Source of the DNA: Bacteroidales bacterium | GTDB lineage: Bacteria > Bacteroidota > Bacteroidia > Bacteroidales > UBA7960 | DNA length: 55,228 bases | Direction of reading: 5' to 3' | NCBI GenBank assembly: GCA_003559735.1 | Contig: PWKN01000237.1 | Location: 1-55,228, forward strand | Part shown: piece by piece, positions 1-8,199 of the stretch | How the letters are laid out: each line of letters starts with the position of its first letter | Position numbering within the stretch: the first letter of the stretch is position 1 | The notes under the pieces: generated by a model | Told to the model about the DNA's origin: nothing | The model's database searches: none | What the model saw: the letters and a program-made list of their open reading frames with translations, nothing else | Program-made: the position numbers and the translations under genes

Positions 1-120
1 GAACTATAATGTTCGGGTTCAAGGCTTGCGCAGTTTTGAAAACCAAGGAGTTTACTCTTGTAAATGACTGTTTTCAAAACAAGCATAACGCAGAAACCGG
101 ACATTAGAGACAGACACTAA
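1..120 (-). repeat. Dispersed MITE-like repeat, copy A (truncated by window edge)
   Basis: Read on the minus strand, this starts with AGTGTCTGTCTCTA at 118 and runs through TCCGGTTTCTGCG, GTTATGCTTGTTTTG, a second TTTTCAAAAC stretch and CCCGAACATTAT to the window edge. The same order of blocks occurs at 30679-30825, and parts occur at 25580-25640 and 23021-23074. The right end should lie just outside the window. It is non-coding and sits between a terminator-like hairpin and the unseen upstream gene. Confidence 0.85.
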
Positions 121-132
121 ACAAAAAATATC

Positions 133-180
133 ACAACCAAAGGGCTAATATGTAAATATTTTTTACCTTTGGTTGTTTTA
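133..180 (+). terminator. Terminator-like hairpin of the unseen upstream gene
   Basis: A perfect 11-bp inverted repeat ACAACCAAAGG (133-143) / CCTTTGGTTGT (166-176) with an AT-rich 22-nt loop is followed by TTTTA. The long loop makes it weaker than a textbook terminator. It could serve the gene that must lie upstream of this window. Confidence 0.5.
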
Positions 181-270
181 TTTGCAGTCCTGCATCCTTT
201 CTCCTGGTCCGGTCGCCCCCATATGATCAGTTTGGATACAGCCTGGTTAGAAATTAATAACCCATAAGAT

Positions 271-1590
271 ATGAGTGTAAAAAAGATATTGCTGATAGAT
301 GATGATCCTGCGGTGCGTGGATTGATTTCGAGCATCCTTCGCAAAAAGGGCATGGATGTTGTTTTGGCAAAAGAAGGGAGCGAAGGACTGCAACTGATGC
401 AGGATGAAAAACCTGACCTGGTTATCTGTGACTTTCAGATGCCTGGCATGAATGGACTGGAAGTTCTGGACCAGATAAAAAAAGACAATCCCCAAATACC
501 TGTTGTCATACTGACAGCCTATGGAGATGCTACCCTAACCATTCGGTCAATGCAGACGGGAGCTTTTGATTTTATTGAAAAACCCATCAATCCAAGAGAG
601 CTCCTTGAGGTCGCAAAAAATGCCCTGAAAACAGTTACCCGGCCGGAACCAGATCAAAATGAGGCGGCCATCCTGCATGCAAGGACAAAGGATGATAATT
701 TAATGGCAGGAAAATCGCCTGCCATGCGGGAGATCTTTAAAATTACCGGTCGAATATCGCAAAGCAATGTGAATGTGATGATCACAGGGGAGACTGGTAC
801 GGGTAAAGAACGGCTTGCCAGGTTGATCCACGAATCGGGGACCTCAAAGAATGCCCCCCTGATCGTCTTAAATTGCAAAAGTCTCCGCGAAGATCAGTTG
901 ATAAGCGCATGCCGCATTGATGATGATCAACCTGCCGGATCAGGTAGCGGATTACAGGCAAGCATAATACTTGACGATGTTGGCGCACTTTCGGATGAAT
1001 TGCAGGTTGTTTTGCTTGACCTTATAACCCGCGAAACAACTGTCTGCCCCCCCGGTCTGAAACCAAGGTTCATATCGATCACCAACGATGATATAGGCAA
1101 CCTGGCAGAGGAAGGTAAATTCCTGAAGGAGCTCTATTACAGACTGAAGGTGTTTTCATTGCATATTCCTCCCTTGCGCCAGCGTAAAGAAGATATTCCT
1201 GACCTTGTAAACAATATTGTGCAGGAGTTGAATCCGGCGCTGAAGAAAAATGTTGTCCGCATAGATGTGGGTGTTATCCCCCTGCTTCAGTCATACGATT
1301 GGCCGGGAAATGTGCAGGAGTTAAAGAATATCCTGATGCAGGCAATGGTGCTGGCTCATGGTGATCTGCTTGAGAAAAACAGCATCTATATAAAGGGCAG
1401 GCACAAGGAAACAGAACCAGACCATGCGTTTGCAGAACCACCCCGCAGTCTGGCCGAGGTTGAAAAAGAACATATTGGCCATGTCCTGAATCATGTTCGA
1501 TGGAGCAAGCAGGATGCAGCTGCTATCCTTGGGATCACCAGGCCAACACTGAATGCAAAAATTGAAAAATACCAGATAACCAAACCCTGA
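271..1590 (+). CDS. NtrC-like response regulator (REC-AAA+-Fis HTH) lacking the GAFTGA loop
   Basis: This is a 439-residue cytoplasmic response regulator with the order receiver, AAA+ and Fis-type helix-turn-helix. The receiver (about 1-120) has the acidic pocket D10-D12, phosphoacceptor D54 (CDFQMPG), T82 and K104. The AAA+ domain has an intact Walker A (GETGTGKE, 173-180) and a Walker B-like IILDD (232-236). The C-terminus (about 395-435) has the Fis helices AAAILGITRPTLNAKIEKY. Between NCKSLRE and Walker B, where family members carry the GAFTGA loop that touches sigma-54, there is only an unrelated acidic/glycine stretch (about 206-230). The first arginine finger position in FLKELYYRL is also not arginine. 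No sensor kinase gene is adjacent. The family assignment is firm. Loss of sigma-54 activation is inferred, so it may act as an ordinary DNA-binding regulator. Confidence 0.9.
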   Translation: MSVKKILLIDDDPAVRGLISSILRKKGMDVVLAKEGSEGLQLMQDEKPDLVICDFQMPGMNGLEVLDQIKKDNPQIPVVILTAYGDATLTIRSMQTGAFDFIEKPINPRELLEVAKNALKTVTRPEPDQNEAAILHARTKDDNLMAGKSPAMREIFKITGRISQSNVNVMITGETGTGKERLARLIHESGTSKNAPLIVLNCKSLREDQLISACRIDDDQPAGSGSGLQASIILDDVGALSDELQVVLLDLITRETTVCPPGLKPRFISITNDDIGNLAEEGKFLKELYYRLKVFSLHIPPLRQRKEDIPDLVNNIVQELNPALKKNVVRIDVGVIPLLQSYDWPGNVQELKNILMQAMVLAHGDLLEKNSIYIKGRHKETEPDHAFAEPPRSLAEVEKEHIGHVLNHVRWSKQDAAAILGITRPTLNAKIEKYQITKP

Positions 1591-1605
1591 CAATTAGAAA
1601 AAAAC

Positions 1606-1645
1606 AAAGAAATCCGGTGTAAATTTTTTTACACCGGATTTCTTT
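1606..1645 (+). terminator. Rho-independent terminator after the response regulator
   Basis: A perfect 16-bp inverted repeat (1606-1621 and 1630-1645) around an AT loop carries the core AATCCGGTGTA/TACACCGGATT and ends in TTTCTTTT. It begins 16 nt after the stop codon of the response regulator. Confidence 0.85.
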
Positions 1646-1698
1646 TGACCCTGTTAAAAAGAAAAAACAAAAATAATTTACAAAAAAGCACAAAAAAA

Positions 1699-1731
1699 CT
1701 TGCATGGTAAAAAAATATTTTACTATCTTTG
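1699..1731 (+). promoter_or_regulatory. Bacteroidota-type promoter for the small secreted protein
   Basis: TTG at 1700-1702 is followed after 21 nt by TATCTTTG (1724-1731), which matches the Bacteroidota TAnnTTTG -7 element. The start codon at 1768 lies about 30 nt after the predicted transcription start. Confidence 0.7.
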
Positions 1732-1767
1732 TAGCACAAAGGCAATAAAAGTAAAATATTTTAACCC

Positions 1768-2169
1768 ATGAAGCCAATAGTAGTTTTTTCGTTCATATTC
1801 TTCATCCTGTTCCTCGGGTTGCATTCCCAGGTGAGTGCACAGGGGCGTGGGACAGTCAGTTATACCATTGTAGTAACAGAGGATATGCTTGCACAGCATA
1901 CCGGTCGTGATTACCAGTCCGGCACAGGCGAAATGGGTTTGCCAGCAGCTTCGGTATCTGTCTCAATGCAAAATGGGAACACCTACAATCCAAAAAGTCA
2001 GTCCGTCGATTTCCATATGGACGTATATGCTGCACAGCCTGATGATTTTTTACCGTTGATGATTGGTGGGGCAGATCCTGCAGACGAAAGCAGTTACGAT
2101 GTTTCCAGGGAACGCTTTGCATTGCAGGACGATACTTCGGATTACCTGGTGGTGATGGAGTTCAACTAA
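1768..2169 (+). CDS. Small secreted protein of unknown function (133 aa)
   Basis: The N-terminus (about residues 1-25: positive start, long hydrophobic core, SQVSAQ) is a clear signal peptide, so the mature protein is about 108 residues, periplasmic or surface exposed. The rest is rich in Ser, Asp and beta-branched residues, has no cysteine or obvious catalytic motif, and ends in a short strand (YLVVMEFN). I do not recognise a family. It has its own promoter at 1699-1731 and is flanked by terminators at 1606-1645 and 2196-2225, so it is monocistronic. That tidy transcription unit argues for a real gene despite the lack of a known domain. Confidence 0.75.
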   Translation: MKPIVVFSFIFFILFLGLHSQVSAQGRGTVSYTIVVTEDMLAQHTGRDYQSGTGEMGLPAASVSVSMQNGNTYNPKSQSVDFHMDVYAAQPDDFLPLMIGGADPADESSYDVSRERFALQDDTSDYLVVMEFN

Positions 2170-2195
2170 TTCCTGTCACACATCACTTTTTAATG

Positions 2196-2228
2196 GAGAC
2201 GTGCCTTACAGGTACGTCTCTATTGTTT
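2196..2228 (+). terminator. Hairpin terminator between convergent genes
   Basis: The inverted repeat GAGACGTGCC (2196-2205) / GGTACGTCTC (2211-2220), with one mismatch and a 5-nt loop, is followed by TATTGTTTTT. It lies between the convergent secreted-protein gene and rluD and overlaps the last base of rluD. Confidence 0.6.
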
Positions 2229-3278
2229 TTGGTGGACGGCATAGCGTCTCCATTTTTCTATTACCGCCTGCATATCACCGGCAAGTGGTGCATCGAAAAA
2301 TATGTCGGTTTCGCTGACCGGGTGACTGAAACCGAGGGTCGAAGCATGCAGGGCATGCCGGGGAAGAATGGCAAAGCAGTTTTTTACAAATTGTTTGTAT
2401 TTTGTAAAGGTGGTTCCTTTAATGATTTGATCGCCACCATATGTGGCATCATTAAACAACGGGTGTCCGATGTGTTTCAGGTGTGCACGGATCTGATGTG
2501 TCCGGCCCGTTTCAAGTCTGCATTCCAGTAAGCTCACGTAGCCAAAGCGTTCGAGTACTTTAAAATGTGTTACGGCTGGTTTTCCATGTTCACCATCCGG
2601 GAAAACATCCATTACCTTTCTGTTTTTCAGGCTACGGCCAATGTGGCCGGTAATGGTCCCATTGTCTTCCTCAAAATCGCCCCAGACAAGGGCGTGGTAT
2701 ACCCTGACTATTGTACGGTCGAAAAATGCCTTCGCCAGACGGCTTTGTGCATACTCTGTTTTGGCAACCAGCAATAATCCTGAGGTGTTTTTATCAATAC
2801 GGTGCACCAATCCTGGTTTTACCGGATCATCGCCATGGTGTGGAAGATTGTCAAAATGATACACCAATGCATTTACCAGGGTGCCGGTATAGTTACCATA
2901 GCCAGGGTGGACGACCATACCGGCCTGTTTGTTGACGACCACCACATGGTCGTCTTCATACACAATGTCAATGGGGATGTTTTCGGGCAGAAGCTCTATC
3001 TCCCTCGGTGGATAGGCCATTACAATACTGATCTGGTCGCCCGGCTTAACTTTGTAATTTGACCTCACCGCTTCACCGTTGACCAGGATGTTGCCCGCTT
3101 TTGCGGTCTGCTGGATTTTGTTGCGGCTGATCCCCTCTATTTTGGCATATATATACTTGTCTATACGCAGCAGTCCCTGCCCCTTGTCAACAACAAACCG
3201 GTGATGTTCGTAAAGGTCTTGCTCTTCATTATCCTGGTCCCGGTTATCTTCCTGCATGTTGTATTCATCCTGGTTCAT
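2220..3278 (-). CDS. rluD: Ribosomal large-subunit pseudouridine synthase, RluD family
   Basis: This enzyme isomerises uridines to pseudouridines in 23S rRNA. The 352-residue protein has an acidic N-terminal extension (1-25), an S4 RNA-binding domain (about 35-95, LRIDKYIYAKIEGISRNKIQ) and the catalytic domain. The catalytic motif HRIDKNTSGLLL places the active-site aspartate at D162. Later motifs RVYHALV, ETGRTHQIRAHL and HPLFNDATYGG are those of the RluA/RluD family. Length is normal for RluD of this phylum. It lies 66 bp downstream of the T9SS cargo gene and is probably the last gene of a PASTA - T9SS protein - rluD transcription unit. The RluD subfamily is likely but the exact target uridines cannot be read from sequence. 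Confidence 0.95.
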   Translation of the reverse strand: MNQDEYNMQEDNRDQDNEEQDLYEHHRFVVDKGQGLLRIDKYIYAKIEGISRNKIQQTAKAGNILVNGEAVRSNYKVKPGDQISIVMAYPPREIELLPENIPIDIVYEDDHVVVVNKQAGMVVHPGYGNYTGTLVNALVYHFDNLPHHGDDPVKPGLVHRIDKNTSGLLLVAKTEYAQSRLAKAFFDRTIVRVYHALVWGDFEEDNGTITGHIGRSLKNRKVMDVFPDGEHGKPAVTHFKVLERFGYVSLLECRLETGRTHQIRAHLKHIGHPLFNDATYGGDQIIKGTTFTKYKQFVKNCFAILPRHALHASTLGFSHPVSETDIFFDAPLAGDMQAVIEKWRRYAVHQKQ

Positions 3279-3344
3279 TGGATAACGTTTTGTGGTGCCT
3301 GTTTACCCAGGGGTATTGTATTATTCTTTTCAATTGCCGCAGTC

Positions 3345-5315
3345 CTATCTCGAAATGATAAAGCGGACGGTATGCATTGTTCTGTTGTGTTGATTGGTGA
3401 TTCGCAAGAGATACACGCCATTGTCGAGATCAGAAACATCAAGGGTGGAGGTGAAACCGGTCGAATACAGCAGTCTGCCAGTTATGTCAAACACATGCAT
3501 CCGGTTTTCCGCTGCATTTACCAGGCGATCATCTGTGCGGATATGTATGTTGTTTCCGGAAGCGGGATTAGGATATACAGTCACCGGCGACTGTTCTCCC
3601 AATAGGGGCAATAGATCTGTCGTGACTGTTTTGTCACGTTCCATCACCGCCCGTACCATCAATGCGCCCTCTTTTAATGAAGGGTGCCAACCCGCTCCGT
3701 CACCAAAATAATTAAAGAGCCGGTGACTGGCATCGTTGCCAAGATCAAAGCCAATTACGACAGAATTTGCCAATGGCACATTCCCGGTCTGGCTGATGAC
3801 AACATAGAAAGTATCTTTAACCTCCACAGGATGATCAAGGTTAATGGTTACAAAACCATTTTGGTCTTCATCAGGTGTGGGGATCGGATCTGAAGTATTA
3901 TACAGTACGTCAGGGGGATCAAGGCTCCGTTTTATTGACAGATCAAAAACCAGTCGCGGGTTCTGTTCATTGATTGTTCCCATAATAAAGATTTGCACTG
4001 CTTCCAGCACATCGGGGTGTTTGGTTGTGAACTGCAGCGCCCGGGCCGGACTATGACCCTTGACCAGGTGAGTCCTTTCCGGTGATCCATCGTCATATGA
4101 ATAATAATTGGAAAAGACCTGATCATATATGATGGTGTCGTTGCGGGTGAAATCATCGCCGGTAGCCCCTTCGCGCAGGGAATGTACAATTCTGAAATGG
4201 CGGTGTTGTGCAGGCGCAACGGGAAAAGGGCCCGGCAACACAATGGGACTGGTGTGTGGCTGATAGTCCTGGTAACCCTCTTGTGAGAATGGGTTAATTA
4301 CCCAGGACCCACCCGAATAGGTTCGAATGGTTCTCAGCTCTTCATCCTGGACGACATACCGGTAGGTATAGTTATAGGCACTGTTGTCAAGATTGGCAAT
4401 GCGTACAGAAAAGTTTTCGCGCAGTACCGATGGTGGATCAGCAATATATTGTGACCATGGCATTGAGGTATAATCTTTCAGTATTGACTGGGCAGGTGCC
4501 GCAAATGCAATATCATAGTATGCATCATCGAAAACGCTGCGGCCTTGGTTGAGCAGGACATAATCGATATTCCAGATATTGGCTGTGCCCGAATAGTTCG
4601 GAATTGTTTGTCCGGGAGAAAACGAAGCATAATTGCGAAACCGGAAACGGAAGTCATCCCTGAAATATTTCTCTTCCGTAATGGGAATGGCCACCCGTTT
4701 AAAATAAGGAAAAGTATCGAGGGCAAAGCTTTTCAGCGATTCCCCTGCTGCACTCCAGACGCTTTGCCAGCGCAATATATCTTCTTCTTCTTCATGGTCG
4801 CCATTGTTGTTTTCTTTGTTTCCGGGAAGCAGAAACTGTACCACCAGCGAATCCTGGACACCCGGGTCGCCGCCTCTGCCCTGGGGCTGGTAATAAAAAC
4901 TCAATACAATGGAGTCGGCCGGTGAATGGCTGCCCAGGTCTATGGGTTGGGACGTAAGGTGATCGGCGGGGAAAGGCATGTTGTCGGCCCTGGCATGCTC
5001 ATAAATATGGCCCTGGGCATCGAGAATGTCGAAAGTAGCCACGCCATAGGTTATTGGGTGTACGGCAAAACCACTGTTGACAAACACATCGTTGTCGGCC
5101 CATTTGGTACCATCAGGATAGGGCCCCTTGTAGGAGAAATCGTCCCAAAAGGGAAGTGTCAGCGGAATTGCAGTACTTTTTCTTGTTGTATGCTGATCAT
5201 GGAGCCTTTCTGCCGATTTCTGCTTATTGCCGGGCAAAGGGAGCAACACCTCTTGTGCAAAGAGTTTAACTGGTATGGTGATGTACAGCAACAACAACAA
5301 TACTCGTATGTTCAT
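3345..5315 (-). CDS. Secreted protein with type A T9SS sorting domain (656 aa)
   Basis: A signal peptide (about 1-20, ending KLFAQ) starts the protein, and a typical T9SS type A C-terminal domain ends it (about 575-656, VTVYPNPASGNNIHI ... NGVYLLRI). It should be exported through the outer membrane by T9SS and processed or anchored at the surface. The middle is beta-rich, begins with FWDDFSY, and has no catalytic motif I recognise. It starts 37 bp after the PASTA gene stop and is followed 66 bp later by rluD, which looks like one operon. Such cargo proteins are common in Bacteroidota but the function of this one is unknown. Confidence 0.85.
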   Translation of the reverse strand: MNIRVLLLLLYITIPVKLFAQEVLLPLPGNKQKSAERLHDQHTTRKSTAIPLTLPFWDDFSYKGPYPDGTKWADNDVFVNSGFAVHPITYGVATFDILDAQGHIYEHARADNMPFPADHLTSQPIDLGSHSPADSIVLSFYYQPQGRGGDPGVQDSLVVQFLLPGNKENNNGDHEEEEDILRWQSVWSAAGESLKSFALDTFPYFKRVAIPITEEKYFRDDFRFRFRNYASFSPGQTIPNYSGTANIWNIDYVLLNQGRSVFDDAYYDIAFAAPAQSILKDYTSMPWSQYIADPPSVLRENFSVRIANLDNSAYNYTYRYVVQDEELRTIRTYSGGSWVINPFSQEGYQDYQPHTSPIVLPGPFPVAPAQHRHFRIVHSLREGATGDDFTRNDTIIYDQVFSNYYSYDDGSPERTHLVKGHSPARALQFTTKHPDVLEAVQIFIMGTINEQNPRLVFDLSIKRSLDPPDVLYNTSDPIPTPDEDQNGFVTINLDHPVEVKDTFYVVISQTGNVPLANSVVIGFDLGNDASHRLFNYFGDGAGWHPSLKEGALMVRAVMERDKTVTTDLLPLLGEQSPVTVYPNPASGNNIHIRTDDRLVNAAENRMHVFDITGRLLYSTGFTSTLDVSDLDNGVYLLRITNQHNRTMHTVRFIISR

Positions 5316-5351
5316 GTGTTTATCAGCTGTTTTGTATTTAAAGATATGCCG

Positions 5352-6368
5352 TTATTCATATAATTCGCCGGCAGGCCTGTACCAGACATCAACCGACTGT
5401 CCCATGGGGAGTATCATCCCCTCCTGGTATTCAGGCTCTTGCCTGTAAACCCTTGCATTAAACCGGCTCGCCCCTGATTCAAATACCTCAATGCCCAGTT
5501 CCAGGCTTTTTTCATCAAGTACCTGCATGACCTCTTCAGGGGTCATTCCTGTCAGGTCAGGTACCAGGACAGAGAGCAATTGTTCAAGGTATTTATCGAA
5601 GTCGTATTCCTCGGCAGAGCGGTAATAAAGGGTCACCGCGCTTCCGGCTTGCATGTATACAGCGGCATCTATGGGATCAGGATCCTGCATATATACTTTT
5701 GGGTTCACTTCAGATCCGTCGATAAAGACTTCCTCTCCCACATTGAGCGCAGACCTGTTCAGCAACCTGGTGGCATCTTCGCGCGACATGCCAATCACCA
5801 GGGGGACCATGGCAACATTATCACCGAGTCCTTCACCCAGCACCAGGTCAATCGATGTCCCTTTTTCAACGGGTGTTCCGGGCTCAATATAGCCTTCATT
5901 GTATTTTTGTTTCAAGACAGCATCCCTTGCAATATCGGGCTGATACTCCATTTGTCCGACTGTCAGTCCGTGGGTCTCCAGTATCGATATCGCCTGCCGG
6001 AGCGAAAGATCTGTCAGGTCGGGCATGGGAACCATCTCTGGCAAGACCGCTACGGTTGTCAGGTAAATGGTACGGTTGCGTTTCACTTCTGTACCCGGGG
6101 CGGGATCATGCCAGGCAATACTCTCCTGGTCAAGGTTGTCATTAAAAATGGAATCATTCACCACATAGCGAAGCCGTTTGGCCCGGATGATCCCGGCCGC
6201 TTCTTCCTCTGTCAGTCCTTCCAGGTCCGGCACCGTTATGCTTCGTCCGTGGAGCGTATAAAGATCAAGCATCTTTAGTGACCCCCAGATAAAAAAAATG
6301 CCCAGTGCAGTTGCGATCAGCAGCTGACGAAAAAAATACTTGCTGAAAACAAAATCCTTTATGTCCAT
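5352..6368 (-). CDS. Membrane-anchored PASTA-repeat protein without a kinase domain
   Basis: One transmembrane segment (about 14-35, LLIATALGIFFIWGSLKMLDL) is followed by about four PASTA repeats exposed to the periplasm, recognisable by VPDLEGLTEEEA, MPDLTDLSLRQA, VPLVIGMSREDA and VPDLTGMTPEEV, each followed by P-G-VxxG-type strands. PASTA domains bind peptidoglycan fragments in Ser/Thr kinases and PBPs, but here there is no kinase or transpeptidase domain, which is usual for the Bacteroidota version. It is transcribed away from ddl, a cell-wall gene, fitting a wall-related role, though that is inference. A -7 box at 6402-6409 supports the chosen start. Confidence 0.9.
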   Translation of the reverse strand: MDIKDFVFSKYFFRQLLIATALGIFFIWGSLKMLDLYTLHGRSITVPDLEGLTEEEAAGIIRAKRLRYVVNDSIFNDNLDQESIAWHDPAPGTEVKRNRTIYLTTVAVLPEMVPMPDLTDLSLRQAISILETHGLTVGQMEYQPDIARDAVLKQKYNEGYIEPGTPVEKGTSIDLVLGEGLGDNVAMVPLVIGMSREDATRLLNRSALNVGEEVFIDGSEVNPKVYMQDPDPIDAAVYMQAGSAVTLYYRSAEEYDFDKYLEQLLSVLVPDLTGMTPEEVMQVLDEKSLELGIEVFESGASRFNARVYRQEPEYQEGMILPMGQSVDVWYRPAGELYE

Positions 6369-6401
6369 TTCACTTTTTGTTCAAAATACTGCAACGCTTA
6401 G

Positions 6402-6409
6402 CAAAAGTA
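6402..6409 (-). promoter_or_regulatory. Probable -7 box for the PASTA operon
   Basis: On the minus strand TACTTTTGC fits TAnnTTTGC. The start codon at 6368 would lie about 27 nt after transcription start. No convincing TTTG is seen at the usual distance upstream, so confidence is moderate. Confidence 0.5.
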
Positions 6410-6566
6410 ATATAAAAATCGCCAGCTTTACATTCAAACGGATAATGGTTTGTCCCGGGGTTCGCCAGCTAATTGTCAGACCTGGATGATACGCAAGAAT
6501 GATAAAGGCTTTGAAAAGGATAACGAATAAATCAGTGATTTATGTTTTTTTTTATTTGTCTGTGTG

Positions 6567-6600
6567 AAATTTCGCATGAAAAAAATTCATGTATATTTGT
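6567..6600 (+). promoter_or_regulatory. Promoter with abutting palindrome upstream of ddl (element shared with 38469-38501)
   Basis: The 34-bp block contains AAATTTCG, then CATGAA (6575-6580) and its inverted copy TTCATG (6586-6591), which directly touches TATATTTG (6592-6599), a perfect TAnnTTTG -7 box. Transcription would start near 6607, just ahead of the ATG at 6624. An almost identical block lies at 38469-38501 with one A fewer in the spacer. A protein bound to the palindrome would cover the promoter, so a repressor site is likely. Confidence 0.7.
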
Positions 6601-6623
6601 TAACGGCAACAGTCGCACATTTT

Positions 6624-7613
6624 ATGGCAAAAAAGAACATAGCCCTGGTAACGGGTGGGGACTCGGATGAGTATGTCATCTCCATGGCAAGTGCACGGAT
6701 GATCAGGGAGCAGCTTGACCCATCGCGCTACAGGGTGTATACCATATTGATCCATAAGGGAAGGTGGGTTTATACAGATGAAGGAAAAGATATCCCGGTC
6801 AACAAAAACGACTTCTCCATCCAGACAGGTGAAAAAAAAGTATTGTTTGATTGCGTGTTCATAACCATACACGGTACTCCTGGTGAAGATGGCAGGTTGC
6901 AGGCCTACTTTGATCTGACAGGCATACCTTATAACACGGCAGGGGTGATGGCCTCTGCGCTCACATTCAACAAGTACTATTGTTACCAGGTTGTTTCGCG
7001 GTTGGGTTTTGCGGTACCCGAAATGATCAGGATGACTTGCTATACGGGTTTTACGGAAGACGACCTGATCGCCCGGTTGGGATTGCCTGTTTTTGTCAAA
7101 CCCAATGAAGGCGGATCCAGTCTGGGGATGTCTCTGGTAAGGAAGCCTGGTTCACTGTCACAAGCCATCGATCTTGCATTCAGGTATGACAGGGAAGTGT
7201 TGGTGGAAGAATACATTGCCGGCGTTGAGCTCACCTGTGGTGTATTTCAGCATGGCGGCAAGGTAAAAGCGCTTCCTGTAACTGAGATCGTAAGCAAGAC
7301 AGCAGCATCCTACTTTGATTATGAGGCAAAATATACACCTGGAGCTGCCGATGAGATCACTCCTGCCCGGATACCCGATGCGTTAACCAGGAAGGTGCAG
7401 GATGCCAGTGTGTTGTTGTATCAGCAGCTGGGACTTTTTGGCCTGACCAGGTTTGATTATATCCACAGGGATGACACCTTGTATTTTCTCGAAGTAAATG
7501 TAACCCCCGGAATGACCCCGACCAGCATTGTTCCCCAGCAGGCAGCAGTTGAAGGCATCAGTTGCAGGGAATTGTTTACAATGCTCATTGAGGAGGCCTT
7601 ATCGGGACGATAA
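6624..7613 (+). CDS. ddl: D-alanine--D-alanine ligase
   Basis: This ATP-grasp enzyme joins two D-alanines for peptidoglycan synthesis in the cytoplasm. I place the start at 6624 (MAKKNIALVTGG, 329 aa). In-frame upstream ATGs at 6564 and 6576 fall before or inside the promoter at 6567-6600 and the extra residues are not family-like. Visible motifs are GGDSDEYVIS (substrate glutamate), HGTPGEDG, FVKPNEGGSSLGMS (ATP grasp), the basic/aromatic site LFGLTRFDYI, and the metal-binding LEVNVTPGMT. Length is normal. It is transcribed divergently from the PASTA gene and its last 15 bp overlap the 3' end of rdgB on the other strand. Confidence 0.95.
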   Translation: MAKKNIALVTGGDSDEYVISMASARMIREQLDPSRYRVYTILIHKGRWVYTDEGKDIPVNKNDFSIQTGEKKVLFDCVFITIHGTPGEDGRLQAYFDLTGIPYNTAGVMASALTFNKYYCYQVVSRLGFAVPEMIRMTCYTGFTEDDLIARLGLPVFVKPNEGGSSLGMSLVRKPGSLSQAIDLAFRYDREVLVEEYIAGVELTCGVFQHGGKVKALPVTEIVSKTAASYFDYEAKYTPGAADEITPARIPDALTRKVQDASVLLYQQLGLFGLTRFDYIHRDDTLYFLEVNVTPGMTPTSIVPQQAAVEGISCRELFTMLIEEALSGR

Positions 7614-8195
7614 CGTGGTTTTTTGCAGGAAGGCGGAAAGCTCAGACAATGCCATTCTTCTGTGGCTGATGCGGTTTTTTTCTGCCGTTTCCATCTCTGC
7701 AAATGTTTTGTTATGTCCTTCAGGGATAAATATGGGGTCATAGCCAAAGCCACTGGTTCCCTTTATACTTTCGGTGATCATTCCATGAACGGCTCCTTCA
7801 AACAGATATTCCCTGTTCTCCAACACCAGCGCAATGACGGTTCTGAAGCGGGCTTTGCGGTTTCTGTAAACAGATAGCTCCTTCAGCAGTTTCCTGATAT
7901 TTGCCTGGTTGTCCCTGCCCTTACCTGCATATCTTGCCGAAAACACCCCGGGCATTCCGCCCAGTGACTCCACTTCGAGGCCTGTGTCATCGGCAAAGCA
8001 ATCGAATCCATAATGCCGTGCCACAAAGCGCGCTTTCGCAAGTGCATTGTCCTCCAATGTTTTGAATGGCTCCGGGATTTCGGTATGACACCCGATGTCA
8101 TCCAATCCCGACAAAATGAAGTCCGGACCGATGATGGATCTTACCTCGTCGATTTTATGCTGGTTATGACTGGCAAATACAAGTTGGTGTCCCAT
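7599..8195 (-). CDS. rdgB: Non-canonical purine NTP pyrophosphatase (RdgB/HAM1 family)
   Basis: RdgB hydrolyses dITP, XTP and related damaged purine nucleotides to monophosphates and so keeps them out of DNA and RNA. The 198-residue protein begins MGHQLVFASHNQHKIDEV, the family's (T/A)xNxxK signature, and contains FADDTGLEVESLGGMPGVFSARYAG, the substrate-binding GTSGFGYDPIF and the C-terminal KNRISHRRMAL. Length is typical. It follows the biotin carrier gene by 4 bp, so it is probably co-transcribed with it, and it overlaps the end of ddl convergently by 15 bp. Confidence 0.95.
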   Translation of the reverse strand: MGHQLVFASHNQHKIDEVRSIIGPDFILSGLDDIGCHTEIPEPFKTLEDNALAKARFVARHYGFDCFADDTGLEVESLGGMPGVFSARYAGKGRDNQANIRKLLKELSVYRNRKARFRTVIALVLENREYLFEGAVHGMITESIKGTSGFGYDPIFIPEGHNKTFAEMETAEKNRISHRRMALSELSAFLQKTTLSSR

Positions 8196-8199
8196 GCGC

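Noticed and set aside
5580-6278. Plus-strand open frame of 232 codons inside the PASTA gene
   Set aside because: It is antisense to clear PASTA repeats. No signal or family motif.
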